Of a stretch of DNA of 64,000 nt, positions 35,750-47,238 are shown in pieces. The stretch lies in the NCBI GenBank assembly GCA_024752435.1, contig CP103033.1, forward strand, positions 124,001 through 188,000, in the 5' to 3' direction. Position 1 is the stretch's first letter, and each line of letters opens with the position of its first letter. The DNA comes from Allantophomopsis cytisporea (Eukaryota; Ascomycota; Leotiomycetes; Phacidiales; Phacidiaceae). The notes under the pieces were generated by a model. The model did not search any database. It saw only the letters and a program-made list of their open reading frames with translations, and had not been told where the DNA came from. The position numbers and the translations under genes were made by a program.

Positions 35750-36482
35750 ATGTTTATTACTAAACCCAGACAAAAAAAGGTCGTTGGACCACCCCCAAAG
35801 AAAAGAAAGGCTAGAGATGCTGCGATTGAGGAAATTAATTTCGACTTCGATAAGAGATCAGACTACTTGACTGGGTTCCACAAGCGTAAAGTGCAGAGAT
35901 CAGAGCAGGCAAAGAAGGAGGCTGCAACAAAGGAAAGAGAAGAGAGAATCAAGATGAGAAAGCAGGTAATTCTAACACACTATTTGTGGATGTTTTCACG
36001 TGCTAATCACACAACAGTTACGAGAAGAGCGAAAACAAGAACTCGAGGAGCATGTCGCCGCCGTGAATGCATTGCTCGCGGAAGCTGAGAACCCCAAGAT
36101 CTTTGAAGAGGACGACGATGAGGACGGGTGGGGCGGTATCGCAGATGAACCAGCAGAGACAGTGGAGCCAATCGATCATGAAGCAGAATATATCGATGAG
36201 GACAAATACACGACTGTGACGGTAGAGGAAGTGGACGTGTCGAAGCGTGGGATTACGAGAACGGTTGATGAGGAAGAGGAGGAAGAGAGATTACGGCTGG
36301 AGAAGGAGACTAAGGCCAAAGCTGCGAAGGAGGCAGCAGAGAAGGAGGCAGGAAAGAAAGTCTGGCCTAAGAAGAAGAAGCAGAAGTTCAGATATGAGAG
36401 CAAGACCGAGAGAAGGATTACCAGAGGAAAGCAACATGCTAGTAATAAAAAGGCGGCTTCGGAGAGGAGGGGAAGGGACTGA
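35750..36482 (+). CDS. rrp17: Ribosomal RNA-processing protein 17 (Nop25/RRP17 family)
   Basis: Two exons (35750-35965, 36018-36482) give 226 aa. The protein is a highly charged nucleolar factor of the Nop25 family, whose yeast member Rrp17 is a 5'-3' exonuclease in large-subunit rRNA processing. The family core is in exon 1: INFDFDKRSDYLTGFHKRK followed by the coiled-coil-like EQAKKEAATKEREERIKMRKQLREERKQELEEHV. Downstream are an acidic stretch (EEDDDEDGW), YTTVTVEEVD, and a Lys/Arg-rich tail with KKQKFRYESKTERR that should drive nucleolar localisation. The Lys/Glu-rich composition produces open frames on the other strand, which were ignored. It sits in a housekeeping block and shares a short promoter with big1. 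Confidence 0.93.
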
Positions 36483-36826
36483 GGGGAACAAAATTGTATG
36501 GCGCTTTGGGAGCTTGTGGGTGAAAGGGATGAGTTATACCATGTCCGAGCATGAAGCTCTGAGGATCAAGCATATTGGCGTATTGGCGAATCTGTCTCAA
36601 AAAGAACCAAAACTGTTCCAAAGTATTTAAGTTTCAATTTCGTACATCACGGCACGATTAATGAAACATTCATTAATAGAAGACTTTATTGAAAAGGTTC
36701 ATCCTACTCAACAAATGAGCGGTTGTACCGTCATAATCCTCCGAAAATGCACAACAATGTCTAGAACAGCAGCGCTTGTGATCATGACTCCCCCAAAGAA
36801 AGCTTTGTCCCCCGAATACACGGAAC
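36483..36826. other. Convergent spacer between rrp17 and tropomyosin
   Basis: 344 bp holding the 3' ends of two convergent genes; no further gene seen. Confidence 0.5.
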
Positions 36827-37551
36827 TTAAATGTTGCCAATTTCTTGCTGGAAATCCTCCAATTCCTTCTGTGTGGCGGCGTACTTCTTGGCCATCTCCT
36901 CGTACTTTGCCTCCCACTGGTCTCTGTCGCTCTCGAGAGCCTGTACCTTGCGCTCGAAGTGACCGGCCTTGACATCGGTTTGTCTGAGCCTGATGTTGTG
37001 AAATAGGCGGTCAGTAAAAGAACTCAAGAAATATCTCATCCCAAATCAAAACAAAGTTCGCGCGATATCCTGCTGGGTTTACTCACTTGTCGTTGGTCTC
37101 GCGAAGGTTCTTATCAGCTTCCTCGGCCTCCTCCTCGAGTAATTGCAGTCTGCGCTGGAGAGTCTCGTTCTGTGTACCGTGCTGGGTTCCCTCATCGGCA
37201 AGACTCTTGGCCTCCTTAATACCGGACTCAAGCTTCTCAACCTCGGCTTCGAGGAGTCCATTCTTGTGCTGGAGAGAGGTGATCTCTTGCTCCTTGGCGA
37301 GGTTCTCCTGTTCGAGAGTCTTAACCTTAGCCTGGAGCTCCTCAACCTTCGCAGTTGCCTCATCCGCCTCGATGCGGAGGGTGTTCATTTTCTACATGGT
37401 CGAAATTAGCTGGCCGTCCAAACACATATTGTTGGAACGCTTGTAGATTATTGCGTTGCTTTCTTTGTTGTGCTGACCCAGCTCATGTAAGGCAGTAGCG
37501 GGGTGATTTGGCGGGATGCGGAGATAAACTCACCTCCTTAATGCGATCCAT
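36827..37551 (-). CDS. tpm1: Tropomyosin
   Basis: Three exons (37534-37551, 37087-37391, 36827-36989) give 161 aa, the usual size of fungal tropomyosin (yeast Tpm2 and S. pombe Cdc8 type). The first exon codes only MDRIKE, followed by KMNTLRIEADEATAKVEEL; without it the N-terminus essential for end-to-end overlap would be lost. The whole protein is a continuous coiled coil with heptads of Leu/Ala/Glu/Lys and no proline (for example KVKTLEQENLAKEQEI and LQRRLQLLEEEAEEADKNL). Near the end is ERKVQALESDRDQWEAKYEE. It forms a head-to-tail polymer along formin-built actin cables and the cytokinetic ring. The gene is divergent from the securin-like gene at 38027. Confidence 0.95.
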
Positions 37552-38026
37552 AATGACGGTTGTGTTTTTAAAAGAGTTTTTGAGGAAGTATTAGTCTGTT
37601 AGACAAGGAGAAGTTTCTCGTAGATGCGATATGTTGGTTTGATGAAAGGCGTTTTGATGTTGTGTTGTTCGAAATGGGGAACGTGGTGGAATCACCATTA
37701 AGTTCGCTGGCTGCTGTGGAGGAGCAGCCGAACAGCTTCAAGCGAAAGCGGGACAGGGGGAGGGGGGATAATGCAGCTGTGGCACTATGTACTATGAGAG
37801 AAGGGATGTTGCCCGGCAACGAAACACAACAAGGAAGTACTGCATTTGCATGGGCAAAGAATACCACCCAACCTCCACCATTCCTTACCTTATCAGATTA
37901 ATATCAACAATTCGCATCACCCAAACACGTACACGCACACCACCTCAATTCTCTCACAGATGCTTTCAATGTAACGCGACGAGAACATCACATATTTCCA
38001 TCGACAAACCCATCATAATTGACACA
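37552..38026. promoter_or_regulatory. Divergent promoter region tropomyosin / securin-like gene
   Basis: 475 bp between the two start codons. It has small frames only, including one in frame with the downstream gene but interrupted from a better ATG at 38027. Promoter function is inferred from position. Confidence 0.4.
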
Positions 38027-39379
38027 ATGTTGGCAGCTCGCAATCAAGATCAGGAAAACCTGATCCATGGACATCAACAAGTCGCAGCTTCGAAACCACT
38101 CCATCAAGGCACGCGAAATGCACTTCCAAAGACCCCCGGCAACAAATTTCCCAAGACGCCCTTGAAAGTACCAATTCACGATGAAAACGCACCCTTGGGA
38201 TTCGGAGGAGGAAAGTCAGTGATAAATACGAAGGGAAAAGGCCCAGAGAATTTGATGCTTGGAGGAAAGAGCGATAAAAATGCATTTATCACGCCAATGG
38301 GTTTGTTTACATACCCATACCTCAATTGAATAGTTGCTGATTATTTGCCTCAAGGACCAAGAAACAGAGCTCCATTAGGCATGAAGACGACAAATGCGAA
38401 GACCAAGGCTTTCCAGACACCTGCGGCGCAGGAATTAGAGAAGACACAGATTAGACCGACTAGTACGCGACGCATGAAACAGAGAACACCTTCTGCCGAT
38501 GTTACGAAATTATTCGTCCATGGCGATGGTGCCGGACCCTTAGAGGAGCGCGATGTTGAATATGCACCTCCGAGACCTAAGGACTTACCATATGAGTCCG
38601 AGGATTTCCCAGGAGACTTGAATTACAATATGCTGAGAGGAGCCAATCTCACGCGCGGATTCCAGACTCAGTATTTTGACAAGGTAGGCAATGATGGAAA
38701 GACTCGACGCGAGAGGGAGATGGAAGCAAGCAAGGAAAAAGCAATGAAGGAAGCCGACGCCATGATTCTCAAATCTCTTGAAGAAGGTTCATGGGCCATC
38801 AGCGACGTCCCAGAAACATGGGAAAGCGAGCCACAGAAGAAGAAAGTCGATGCTCCAAGAAAGCCTGTACCAGTCTACAAAGCCCCACCAACTCTTACAG
38901 CTCGCAAGGCTGCTTCGGTACTCAACGCCCCTCCAAAACCGCAAGTCGTCCGAAAGGCTCCTATCCCAGTGAAGTCCAGAGCACCACTCTCACTCACCCG
39001 TCCAAAGAAGCCCAGCGCCTTGGTCGAGCCAACAAACCCTTCGAGCATGCGCCACACCTCAGCTGTAGTAACATCCCGCTCTACCATCGGATACTCGAAA
39101 GGTCGCTCGACCTCTGGTGCTTTGAACAAGGACACCTTTACAGCCCCTGCCCCTGCGGCAAAGCCAACCGTGTCGTCGACATCTACTGTCGGCAGTACCA
39201 TGACGCCAGCTAAGTTCGCAAGACAGGCAGACGCCGATCAGCCTAAGAGACTTGAGTTCTTGTCGCTGTTCGACACGGATGACGAAGAGGATCTTGAGCC
39301 AGGACTCCGGGGTGCGCTTCCAGATTGTATGAGGGAGGATGCGGATGAGGATGAGGAAGAGTTCAGCTTCAAGTTGTAG
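38027..39379 (+). CDS. Conserved fungal protein with securin-like features, 432 aa
   Basis: Two exons (38027-38300, 38355-39379). The intron must be removed to join ITPM to GPRNRAPLGMK. The protein looks largely disordered. The N-terminus holds a KEN-like degron (DQENL, residues 7-11) and a destruction-box-like RNALPKTPGN (about 30-39). Several TP/SP sites with nearby basic residues (KTPGNK, PKTPLK, FQTPA, RTPSAD, MTPAK) look like Cdk sites. A Pro/Lys-rich middle follows, with an acidic C-terminus (FDTDDEEDLEP, DEDEEEFSFKL). This is the layout expected of securin (Cut2/Pds1), the APC/C-controlled separase inhibitor, whose sequence is very poorly conserved. I recall similar uncharacterised proteins across filamentous ascomycetes, but cannot prove the link. 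An alternative is another APC/C substrate or a disordered nuclear protein. Confidence 0.72.
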
Positions 39380-40410
39380 GGTTTATTGGATTGGGATATG
39401 GAATGGAAAGGAAAGGAACAGGATAGGATAGGATGATTGGGATATGGATTGGTATTGGTAGATGGCGTTGTATAAGTCTTGTTAGACTATAAGTCTATTG
39501 ACTAGGAAATATTGGTAGGGTATGGAATATGGGCTGTGACCCTTTACTTTATTACACGTTAGCGACAGGCACAATTCTGGCCAGCGACCTCTTTCTTCAA
39601 ACAGGAGTCTTAATATCGCGAGTTTCATGTCAGGATTGCCTTGGTAATGGCCTCGGAGCATCACCAGAGGGCATAATCGAGCCCTTGTTCATTACCAAAT
39701 GCCATAAATGTCTATACCCAAGAATATTTGAGATGATACACAGTTTGTCGGTGCTATATGACAAGACGAATATAAATAGCAGATCAACTGAGCAAATCCC
39801 CCTCTACAGGCCACCACTCCACAAAGGAAGTCGGATGCATGTTCAACAGAAGTTAGAGCGCAGGGTAAGCAGAACTTGCAGATGATAGATAGCCCATGAG
39901 TTTGGAGACCTCATCATCTTCAGCTACCAATTGTAGCCGCGAATGAGATGGGATCTAAGAGAGATAGCATAAGAAATATACTACAAAGTAGAGGTATGTA
40001 AATTGCAGGTTTGGAACGAGTTCATGACAATCATCAATGCTAGTATCATTCCTATGCCATCAAATACATGCTACCATCATAACCACCTTCCCTATCTCAC
40101 CATCACTACCCAAAGCTACTGACCCCATCAACCCGAAGACCATCCAGATCACAAAACACAGTTCGAAAGAAATCAAACACACAATAGATCAAAGCACAGC
40201 AGTTCAGGAAACATACAAATCTATGCATTTCGGCTTGCGCCCATCTCATTCCAACTATGCAATGCATGACCAATGGCATAACAAATGCAGCCAAGTCAGC
40301 CTACGGCTTATAGCCTGGCCTATATACACGTCCTCTCCCCTCACCTCACCTCGCCTCACATGTCCCCTCACACGTCTCCTTACACACCACACCACAAAAC
40401 CACAACTCAA
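39380..40410. other. Gene-free spacer
   Basis: 1 kb between the convergent securin-like and aminopeptidase genes. GGATAGGATA-type simple sequence lies at 39420-39470 and CCTCAC-type simple sequence at 40330-40390. Frames at 39529-39885 and 40037-40462 lack domain content. Confidence 0.5.
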
Positions 40411-43165
40411 CTACAACTCACTCTTCACCTTCCCGGCATACCCCTCAGCCTCAACCCACTGAAGTACATCATCCCTATCACGCGAGAGCCACTTATCCTT
40501 AGCACGAATAGCATCAAGACTCTGCGCAAGGCCCTGATCGAAGCCCTTAGTACTTCTGGCGCTGAAGAACTTCTCCACGTCATCCATCTGCTTCTTGGTC
40601 GTGAAGCTGCTCGTGCAGATGCTGACCATCGTGCCCAGCATGCTCAAGCCTGCAGGCAGCTTACGGGCCAGCTCGTCCCAGTTCTCTGTCATCCAGTTGA
40701 ACAGAGCGACGATGCCCTCTGGGTGCGAGCGTAGCGAGGCTACTGGTAGGTAGATATCCTGCTCTTTGACTTCACCGCCGAGTGGGAGGGCGAGAGTTCG
40801 CGCCATTAGTTCTGGGTCCTTGGCGCGACCGAGGGAGCGCAGTGCTGTGTTGCGCTCGTCGGAGTTCTTGGAGGTGCGGTAGGTGTCAAGGATGGTGTCA
40901 TACTGGTGGTTGGTTAGCACAATAGTCATATATATATTCCAAAAGGAATTCAGGGTAGAGTTGGGATGAGATGGGTCAACATACCTCGCTCTTACCACCA
41001 TACTTCAACACCATACCAAACACACTGCCACGGATGTTAGGGTGAATAGCAGATTTATCACCCTTAGCAAACTTGGCAAACATATCCTGGGCAGCCTTGA
41101 TAATAACCTTATCGCCAGACAATCCAGCGCTGCCGAAGAGCATAGCCTTGAACTGCTGCTGAATGTGGTCGTCATCGTCCTTGAACTCCCAGCCGGCCTT
41201 GTGGGCCTTAGCTGATAGAAGGTCGCGCTGGAATGCCTCGAGACCGTCACGGACGGCTTTATCTTCGAAGACCCAGGCACTCTGGATGGAGCCGAGGCGG
41301 GAAATAATCTCGTTCCAGACGACGAACTCAGACTCACTGCTGAAGCCCTTGAGGAGCTTCAGCAAGCCAGAGGTCTTTTGGTAGCCAGCAGCGGCCAAAG
41401 ATCCAGCATCGGCGATCATACCAGCGCGATCTTCAACACTGAGAAGACCATCCTTAGCGGCCTGGCCGAGCTTCTCGAGGCGCTCTGGTGTGTATGATGT
41501 ACGGTAGATGGAGGTGTGGTCTGCGTTGAGCTTGAAAAAGTCGTTGCTTGGGACCTTGAAGTTTGCCTCGCGCTTGTCAAGGGTGAGCTCCTCATCAATT
41601 CCATCCTTGGTGCGGAGACCGAGGAAAACTGGGTACAGGATCTCATCCTCCTCAGGCTTGACATCGGCTGTGCGGAGGAATCGGTTTTGCTTGACGTGAA
41701 TGGACTTCTCACCCTCGTTCTCGGTGACAGTCACAACTGGGTAGCCAACGTTCTTGGTCCAGATATCCATAACCTTCTCAATGTCCTTGCCACTAGCGTC
41801 AGCGAGAGCAGCCCACAAGTCACCGGTCTGGGTGTTGCCATATGCGTGCTTCTTCAAGTACTCCCGGATACCCTTCATGAATACATCCTCGCCCAAGTAC
41901 TTGGAAATCATACGAAGGACACATGATCCCTTAGAGTAAGAAATGGCGTCGAAAATCTGGTTGATTTCATCGGCACGCTTGACGGGAACCTCGATTGGGT
42001 GGGAAGATCTGAGAGAATCGAGAGACAAGGCGCTCTGAAGGTTGTCGGTGACATAGCTTTGCCATACCTTCCACTCTGGGTAGAACACATTGCAAGAGTA
42101 CCAAGACATCCATGTGGCGAAACCTTCGTTGAGCCACAGACCATCCCAGAAATCCATAGTGACCAAGTTACCAAACCATTGATGGGCCAATTCGTGCTGA
42201 ACAACCTCGGCGACACGCTCCTTGGTAGAAGCACCACTGGTCTTCTCATCGAACAACAAATCAACAGTGCGATACGTGATAAGACCCCAGTTCTCCATAG
42301 CACCGGCTGAGAAATCTGGAATGGCAACCATATCCATCTTTGGCAGTGGGAACTTGCTGTCAAAGGTCTTCTCGTAGAATTCAAGGGTACGTGCAGCAAG
42401 CTCAAGAGAGAAACGACCATGTTCGATATCCTGGTTTGGTGGAGAGTATACACGGACTGGAAGGCGAAATTTGTCGGTCTCGATGTAGTTGAGCTCTCCA
42501 ACAATGAACGCTAAGAGGTATGTCGACATGAGTGGCGACTTGTTGAATTTGACGGACTTCTTGGTGGTCTTGGAGATCTCTGATTGAACCTCGGTCTCCG
42601 AAGCAACATCCATGTTGCTCAAGCAAGTCAAGTTCTTGTCGGCAATCAAAGTGATGGTGAACTCGGCCTTCAAGGCTGGCTCATCGAAACATGGGAAAGC
42701 TCTTCGCGCATCGGTAGGCTCCATTTGTGTAGTGGCCATGATACCCTCTGAACCATCGGCATTCTTGTATGTCGATCTGTAGAAACCGGCCATCTTGTCG
42801 TTAAGCTCTCCAGTGAACTTGATCTCAAGCTGGGCCTTGGTATCCTTTGGGATGGTCTTCTCGAAAGCGACCTTGGTCGTCTGTGTGGACTCGTTGTATG
42901 ATACATCTGGTGACGAACTGATGGTTTCCGATCCAGAGATGACCTTCGTGCTGTGGATCTCGAGATCAAGGGTGTTGAGGCTGATCGATGTGGTGTCTTC
43001 GGCGACGTCCAAGTCGATGATGACAGTACCATTGTACTTGAGCGTCTTGAAATCTGGCTCAAGCGTCAAGTCGTAGTGCTTTGGTACAACATTAGCTGGC
43101 AAGATCTCGCGACCCTTGGTGATATCCATGCTTCCCCCCGTCACTTCGGCGTGGAATTTACACAT
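40411..43165 (-). CDS. ape2: M1-family zinc aminopeptidase (Ape2/Aap1 type)
   Basis: Two exons (40985-43165, 40411-40902) give 890 aa, full length for the puromycin-sensitive-type M1 aminopeptidases. Exopeptidase motif GAMEN is at 288-292. The zinc site HELAH is at 324-328 with the third ligand E347 in NEGFATW. The N-terminal beta domain starts ILPANVVPKHYDLTLEPDF, and the C-terminal ERAP1-like helical domain ends in GYAGKVKSEL. It removes N-terminal residues from peptides, mainly in the cytosol. The start used is ATG 43165 (MCKFHAEV), as in many relatives. The frame stays open upstream for 47 codons (to 43306, without an ATG) and encodes a basic stretch RALPQPFTAVRHCSYR. That may belong to a longer, mitochondrial or secreted isoform made by an upstream exon. 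Confidence 0.95.
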
Positions 43166-43317
43166 GTTGTGATTACGGTAGGAGCAGTGTCGAACTGCTG
43201 TAAAGGGTTGAGGAAGGGCTCTAAGGCTGTTCGAGCCTTGTGGTCGGTTTGGGATGGATTGGGTCTGGGCACTATAAACACGACACAGAATCAACACATG
43301 CCACACATATATAAAGT

Positions 43318-43347
43318 ATTGTTGTTGTTGTTGTTGTTGTTATTGTT
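43318..43347. repeat. (TTG)n microsatellite
   Basis: About eight TTG/GTT units with one TTA interruption, just upstream of the aminopeptidase gene. Confidence 0.85.
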
Positions 43348-43743
43348 GTCTGTCCGACAAGGTCATGTTATCATATTGCGTTTGAGCTACATGGTTGCTT
43401 ACAATGAGGGGAAAGAGCGGGAGATGTTTTTGTTTGTAAGACTTGTTGTACTCCAAGCTCTTCTCTGAGTAAGAGATGCAGTAGAGATGGAAGATTGACG
43501 TAGAAGACGATTTCGTAAGATCGTAAGATCGATCAATGAAGAGGTGATGACACGCATTCGAGAGAGCGTCGAGGTCAATGCAGACCGAGGAATGGTGGTG
43601 GGGTCTTTAGAGCTTGTAAGATATGGGTAAGGATGGTTGGTTGGTTGGTGGTGGTGGTGGGATGAGGTACGGTAAGGTAAGGTTAGGTAGGCATGTAGGT
43701 ACCGGAAACCGTACTGCGTAGACCGTAGTAAGCCGTAGCTGTT

Positions 43744-43823
43744 CAGTCTCGGTCTCAGTCTCAGTCTCAGTCTTAGTCTCCGTCCACCTGATGAGTGAGT
43801 GAATGAGTGAATGAGTGAATGAA
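43744..43823. repeat. (CAGTCT)n and (GTGAATGA)n simple repeats
   Basis: Hexamer CAGTCT-like units (43744-43780), followed by about three GTGAATGA units (43797-43823), in the upstream region of the aminopeptidase gene. Confidence 0.75.
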
Positions 43824-43940
43824 GGATTCCGCTCCACTACTGCCGAGCTCTTGCTTGCTTACAGCTGCAATAATGATCCTGTAAAGGTAGTACGGAGCAC
43901 GAGGTACTTCTTAGGTAGGTAATGTAGGTATCTAGCTGAG

Positions 43941-43971
43941 GTATGTATGTATGTATGTATGTATGTATGTA
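43941..43971. repeat. (GTAT)n microsatellite
   Basis: Seven to eight perfect GTAT units. A useful length-polymorphism marker. Confidence 0.9.
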
Positions 43972-45810
43972 GTCAGCAAGATCGGTAATATTCTGCACTC
44001 AAGCGAGACTCTCTACCTTGTCAATACCAAAAAAATCAATCTGTGCCTTACGCCCACTTGATATTCTGCTCTAATGGGGAAGGTGGATATGAGGGCGGTG
44101 AGCAGCTGCTTCGCTTAATGCCGAGGATGCGAGGTGGCCGTGGGTGGGCAGTGGGTGGTTGTGCAGGGTAAAATCCGAAAGGGGAATAGTCCATGCCGTT
44201 AGTCCATTCTGTGTCCTGTGTGTAACGTGAGATTTCTTTCCTTCCTCTTCCCCTTCTTCTTTTCTTCACGCAACATAAGTCCTTCCAACATCATTCGTTA
44301 TTACTTCCCTCGATTTGTTGGCGTTCTCTGATATTTCATTATGAGTATTGGACGTTGCAAGAACATTCACAGCCGTACGTTTGACATGTCTATGAGCTCC
44401 AAATGGTTCTCTGAGTAGTCGTGATAAAGTTATGGTTACATTCTTGCCATCAAAACAAAAAAGACAACCAAAAAAAAAAACAAAAAAAAAAAAAGAAACC
44501 TTGTCTCTTGCATTAGTACCCTGTATGTCGCAAGTACTTGCTTTCTTGATTGGCAAAGTCATCATGTCATGGTTGATATAACCCTTCAACCCTGCATGTG
44601 CCGCAGTTTGCTGTGTCAGAGTCTGTCGCATTGTGCAGATTACTTGCAGCCCACGTTAGAGAATCGATCATGTGCTTGAGTCGTGCGTTGATCATTTATG
44701 ATGGAAATTGACAATGGCCATCTCTTGAATCCCCTTCAAATTTTGCAAAATTCATTTCATCATTGCAGCTTCCGTGTCAAGGTTGTAATCTTATTGATAT
44801 GAAAGGACATCATTAGACTCTTGTATTTTTGACCTCTTCTCCTCTTCTCTATCGACAGAGAAAATTGTGGCTGTGATTTAGTATTCCTTGCTACGCCATC
44901 GTGGTTTCATTTGCGTACAGGTAGCTACTCATCGCCGCGGTAGTCAATCCAATCACTCCCTCAATGTAACAGACCAGCCGTTTGAAAGATCAAGTTGATC
45001 CTTCCAAGCCTCATGAACGTGAAATGAATCGATGCTGATCTGGAGCAAGTCACATGATCTTCACCAAATACACCGAACTCACCAAATAGACGCTGTGAGC
45101 CAAGCGATCGCCATATTTCTCGCTCAACCAATGATATCGCACGAGAGCAACCTCTAACAATAGCACCACGTTTCACCCTGGCCAAGAAGCCTCACCAGAA
45201 GAAACGCAGACCTCTCAATAAACATTCAGACGTCAAGACTGTGGCGTGTCGAGATATATGATCCACACCGCAACACTCTCTTTTACGCGCCTCCTTCACT
45301 ACCCATCGCTCTGGCCTTCTTCCGGTCTGACAACAGAGACCGAAAATCCACCAGATGTCCCCCCCCAGGAATCCCCCCAGAAATGGTAAATGCAGAGCTA
45401 TTCGCGGATACATGGTCGCCGTCGAGAGACCCAATCCATGGTGCCGGTAGCATGGACCTTTCAAGCGCCTGTGACCAGTGAATAAAAGGCTCTAATCTAA
45501 ATTCAGACTTGAGGCGCGCATATGGTAGGTAATGCCTGTGTTGATGATTCGTGTGGAATGCGGTCGTCGGGCTCTTTGATGCTTTGTTTTGGGTATCGTA
45601 GCCAAGCTTGGTAATATCTGAAATGTTTCTCATATGATCTCCTTGACACACGTCTCTTCTCTCTTGTTCTTTTTCTTCGAGTCTTCCATCCTTATCTTTG
45701 CCTTCTTTTTTTTATTTTACGTATGCGTAAATCCACCATCTTGAATAGTATTATCTTCTGCATACTCGATTTCTTCAACGTCACTTTAATCTGTCGGATC
45801 ACTGTTGAGA

Positions 45811-47238
45811 ATGAGACGCACTCGACTTCTGAGGCTCGCCATCACGACGCCGCTATTTGCTCTCGTCACCAGTGCCCTATCGATGCCAGCACCTGTTCTC
45901 TTCGACCGAGCCTCGTCAGGTTGTGCGATCTCGGGGGATGTCTACTGCTCTGGAAGCGGTCTACCATCGAATTTCTGTTGCGCAGCATCTTCAACATGCG
46001 TAGTTCTTGCAAGCAACACAACATTAGTTTGCTGTCCACAAGGAGAATCTTGTAATAGACTGGTGCCCATCACATGCAACGTCTCACAGCTCAACGCAAC
46101 ATCAAATCCCTCCAGCGAACTTCTCACAACAGACCTTGATGGCACTCTTCCCACCTGTGGCTCCGGATGTTGCCCCTTTGGATATTCATGCTTCAAGAAC
46201 GAAACCTGTATCATCAACTCGGACCAGACTACACCCCCCACAGGCTCAGGCTCCACAAGCACACTAGTAACCTCCGTTACGGCAACAGCAACCAGCATCT
46301 CCATTCCCTCAGCTACAACAACCACAATAGCCTCTAATGCCTCGACTACCGCAGTCGTCAGCGCATCCACCGATCCGGCAACGGCCTTGACTGCCTCAAG
46401 CACGCAGTCCTCCCACTCCACCTCACCCGTCACCAAGAAGAACTCGGCGTTCACAACCAAAGCCATTCTCACTGGCCTTTTCTCCGGTCTCGCAGCAGGC
46501 ATCATCATCGCCGTCATCGTCTTCTTCTTTCTCCGCTCACGCCGCCACCGCAAGGCCCAGAAAAGTTCTATTTCCGGGCCAATCTACCAGGAAGGGTCCG
46601 CGCTACGGACAGATTTCCTGCGGCGAAGTCCCCCACCGCCGCCAGGCGTAGCGAGGCCCATGGGTGAAGTAATGCCATGGAACGAAGTGCCATCAGAGAA
46701 TGCAGCGAGGTCAGAAAACGCAGGCAAGTCAGAGAACGCAGCGAGATCCAACACCTTCCGATCGACCTTCCGACCGGCTACCCTTAAATCACTGGCATTG
46801 AACGCCAAGCGCAAAACAACACAGAGCACTTTCACAGTCCAGCGGGTGCGCAGCCTGTTTCATCGCAGCAACGCATCGACCGATACGCTATCCAGCTTCA
46901 ATAGCAATGCGCCAGTGAGCGCGCGCTATCCGCCTCCGGAATTCAATGCCATGCGACAGAACATGAATCCGGGGTCGAATCTGCGGAGAATGGATAGTAT
47001 GGAGGAGATCGAGGTTGCGTTTGAGGGGACAACGGGGAATGGGAAAATGGTGGGAGGAAATGGCTCTCAGCGGAGGGTAGATCAAGGACTGGGAGCGGAC
47101 TTGAGAGGGACTGGTACGGGACTGGGCTTGTCGGGTGTGGATCTGAGGGGCAGCCATCAGACCAATTTCTCGGATATGATGAGGAGTGCGGATCTGAGGT
47201 TCGATGAACCATTTGTGCCTGGATATCGGACGAGTTAG
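45811..47238 (+). CDS. Cys-rich, mucin-like single-pass cell-surface protein, 475 aa
   Basis: Single exon. ATG at 45811 is used; an in-frame codon at 45805 is TTG. A signal peptide (about 1-26, RLAITTPLFALVTSALS) leads to a cysteine-rich extracellular domain (about 35-130). That domain has pairs such as FCCAAS, VCCPQG and GSGCCPFGYSCFKNETC, spaced like small disulfide-knot modules of fungal wall proteins. A Ser/Thr-rich stalk follows (about 140-215). One transmembrane helix (AILTGLFSGLAAGIIIAVIVFFF) is followed by a basic stop-transfer RSRRHRK. The cytoplasmic tail contains a short tandem motif (SENAARSENAGKSENAARS) and Ser/Arg-rich sequence. The design resembles cell-wall integrity sensors (Mid2/Wsc type), but no WSC domain is recognised. 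Role unknown; likely plasma membrane. Confidence 0.82.
   Translation: MRRTRLLRLAITTPLFALVTSALSMPAPVLFDRASSGCAISGDVYCSGSGLPSNFCCAASSTCVVLASNTTLVCCPQGESCNRLVPITCNVSQLNATSNPSSELLTTDLDGTLPTCGSGCCPFGYSCFKNETCIINSDQTTPPTGSGSTSTLVTSVTATATSISIPSATTTTIASNASTTAVVSASTDPATALTASSTQSSHSTSPVTKKNSAFTTKAILTGLFSGLAAGIIIAVIVFFFLRSRRHRKAQKSSISGPIYQEGSALRTDFLRRSPPPPPGVARPMGEVMPWNEVPSENAARSENAGKSENAARSNTFRSTFRPATLKSLALNAKRKTTQSTFTVQRVRSLFHRSNASTDTLSSFNSNAPVSARYPPPEFNAMRQNMNPGSNLRRMDSMEEIEVAFEGTTGNGKMVGGNGSQRRVDQGLGADLRGTGTGLGLSGVDLRGSHQTNFSDMMRSADLRFDEPFVPGYRTS

Larger units (their letters stand above)
43166..45810. other. 2.6 kb divergent intergenic region with many microsatellites
   Basis: No supportable gene. 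It contains several simple repeats listed separately, and a poly-A/C tract at 44455-44499. The minus-strand frames at 43607-43837, 44048-44631 and 44961-45651 either start with GTG/TTG or are simple-sequence products. Promoters of the aminopeptidase and of the mucin-like membrane protein should lie at the two ends. Confidence 0.5.

Noticed and set aside
36176..36491. Minus-strand frames opposite rrp17
   Set aside because: Leu/Ser-rich antisense images of a Lys/Glu-rich coding region.
45283..45651. 122-codon minus-strand frame
   Set aside because: Starts with GTG, no domain; looks like an open frame by chance near a C-rich tract.
45942..46553. 203-residue minus-strand frame inside the mucin-like gene
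   Set aside because: Antisense shadow; Val/Glu/Ala-rich composition from Ser/Thr codons on the other strand.
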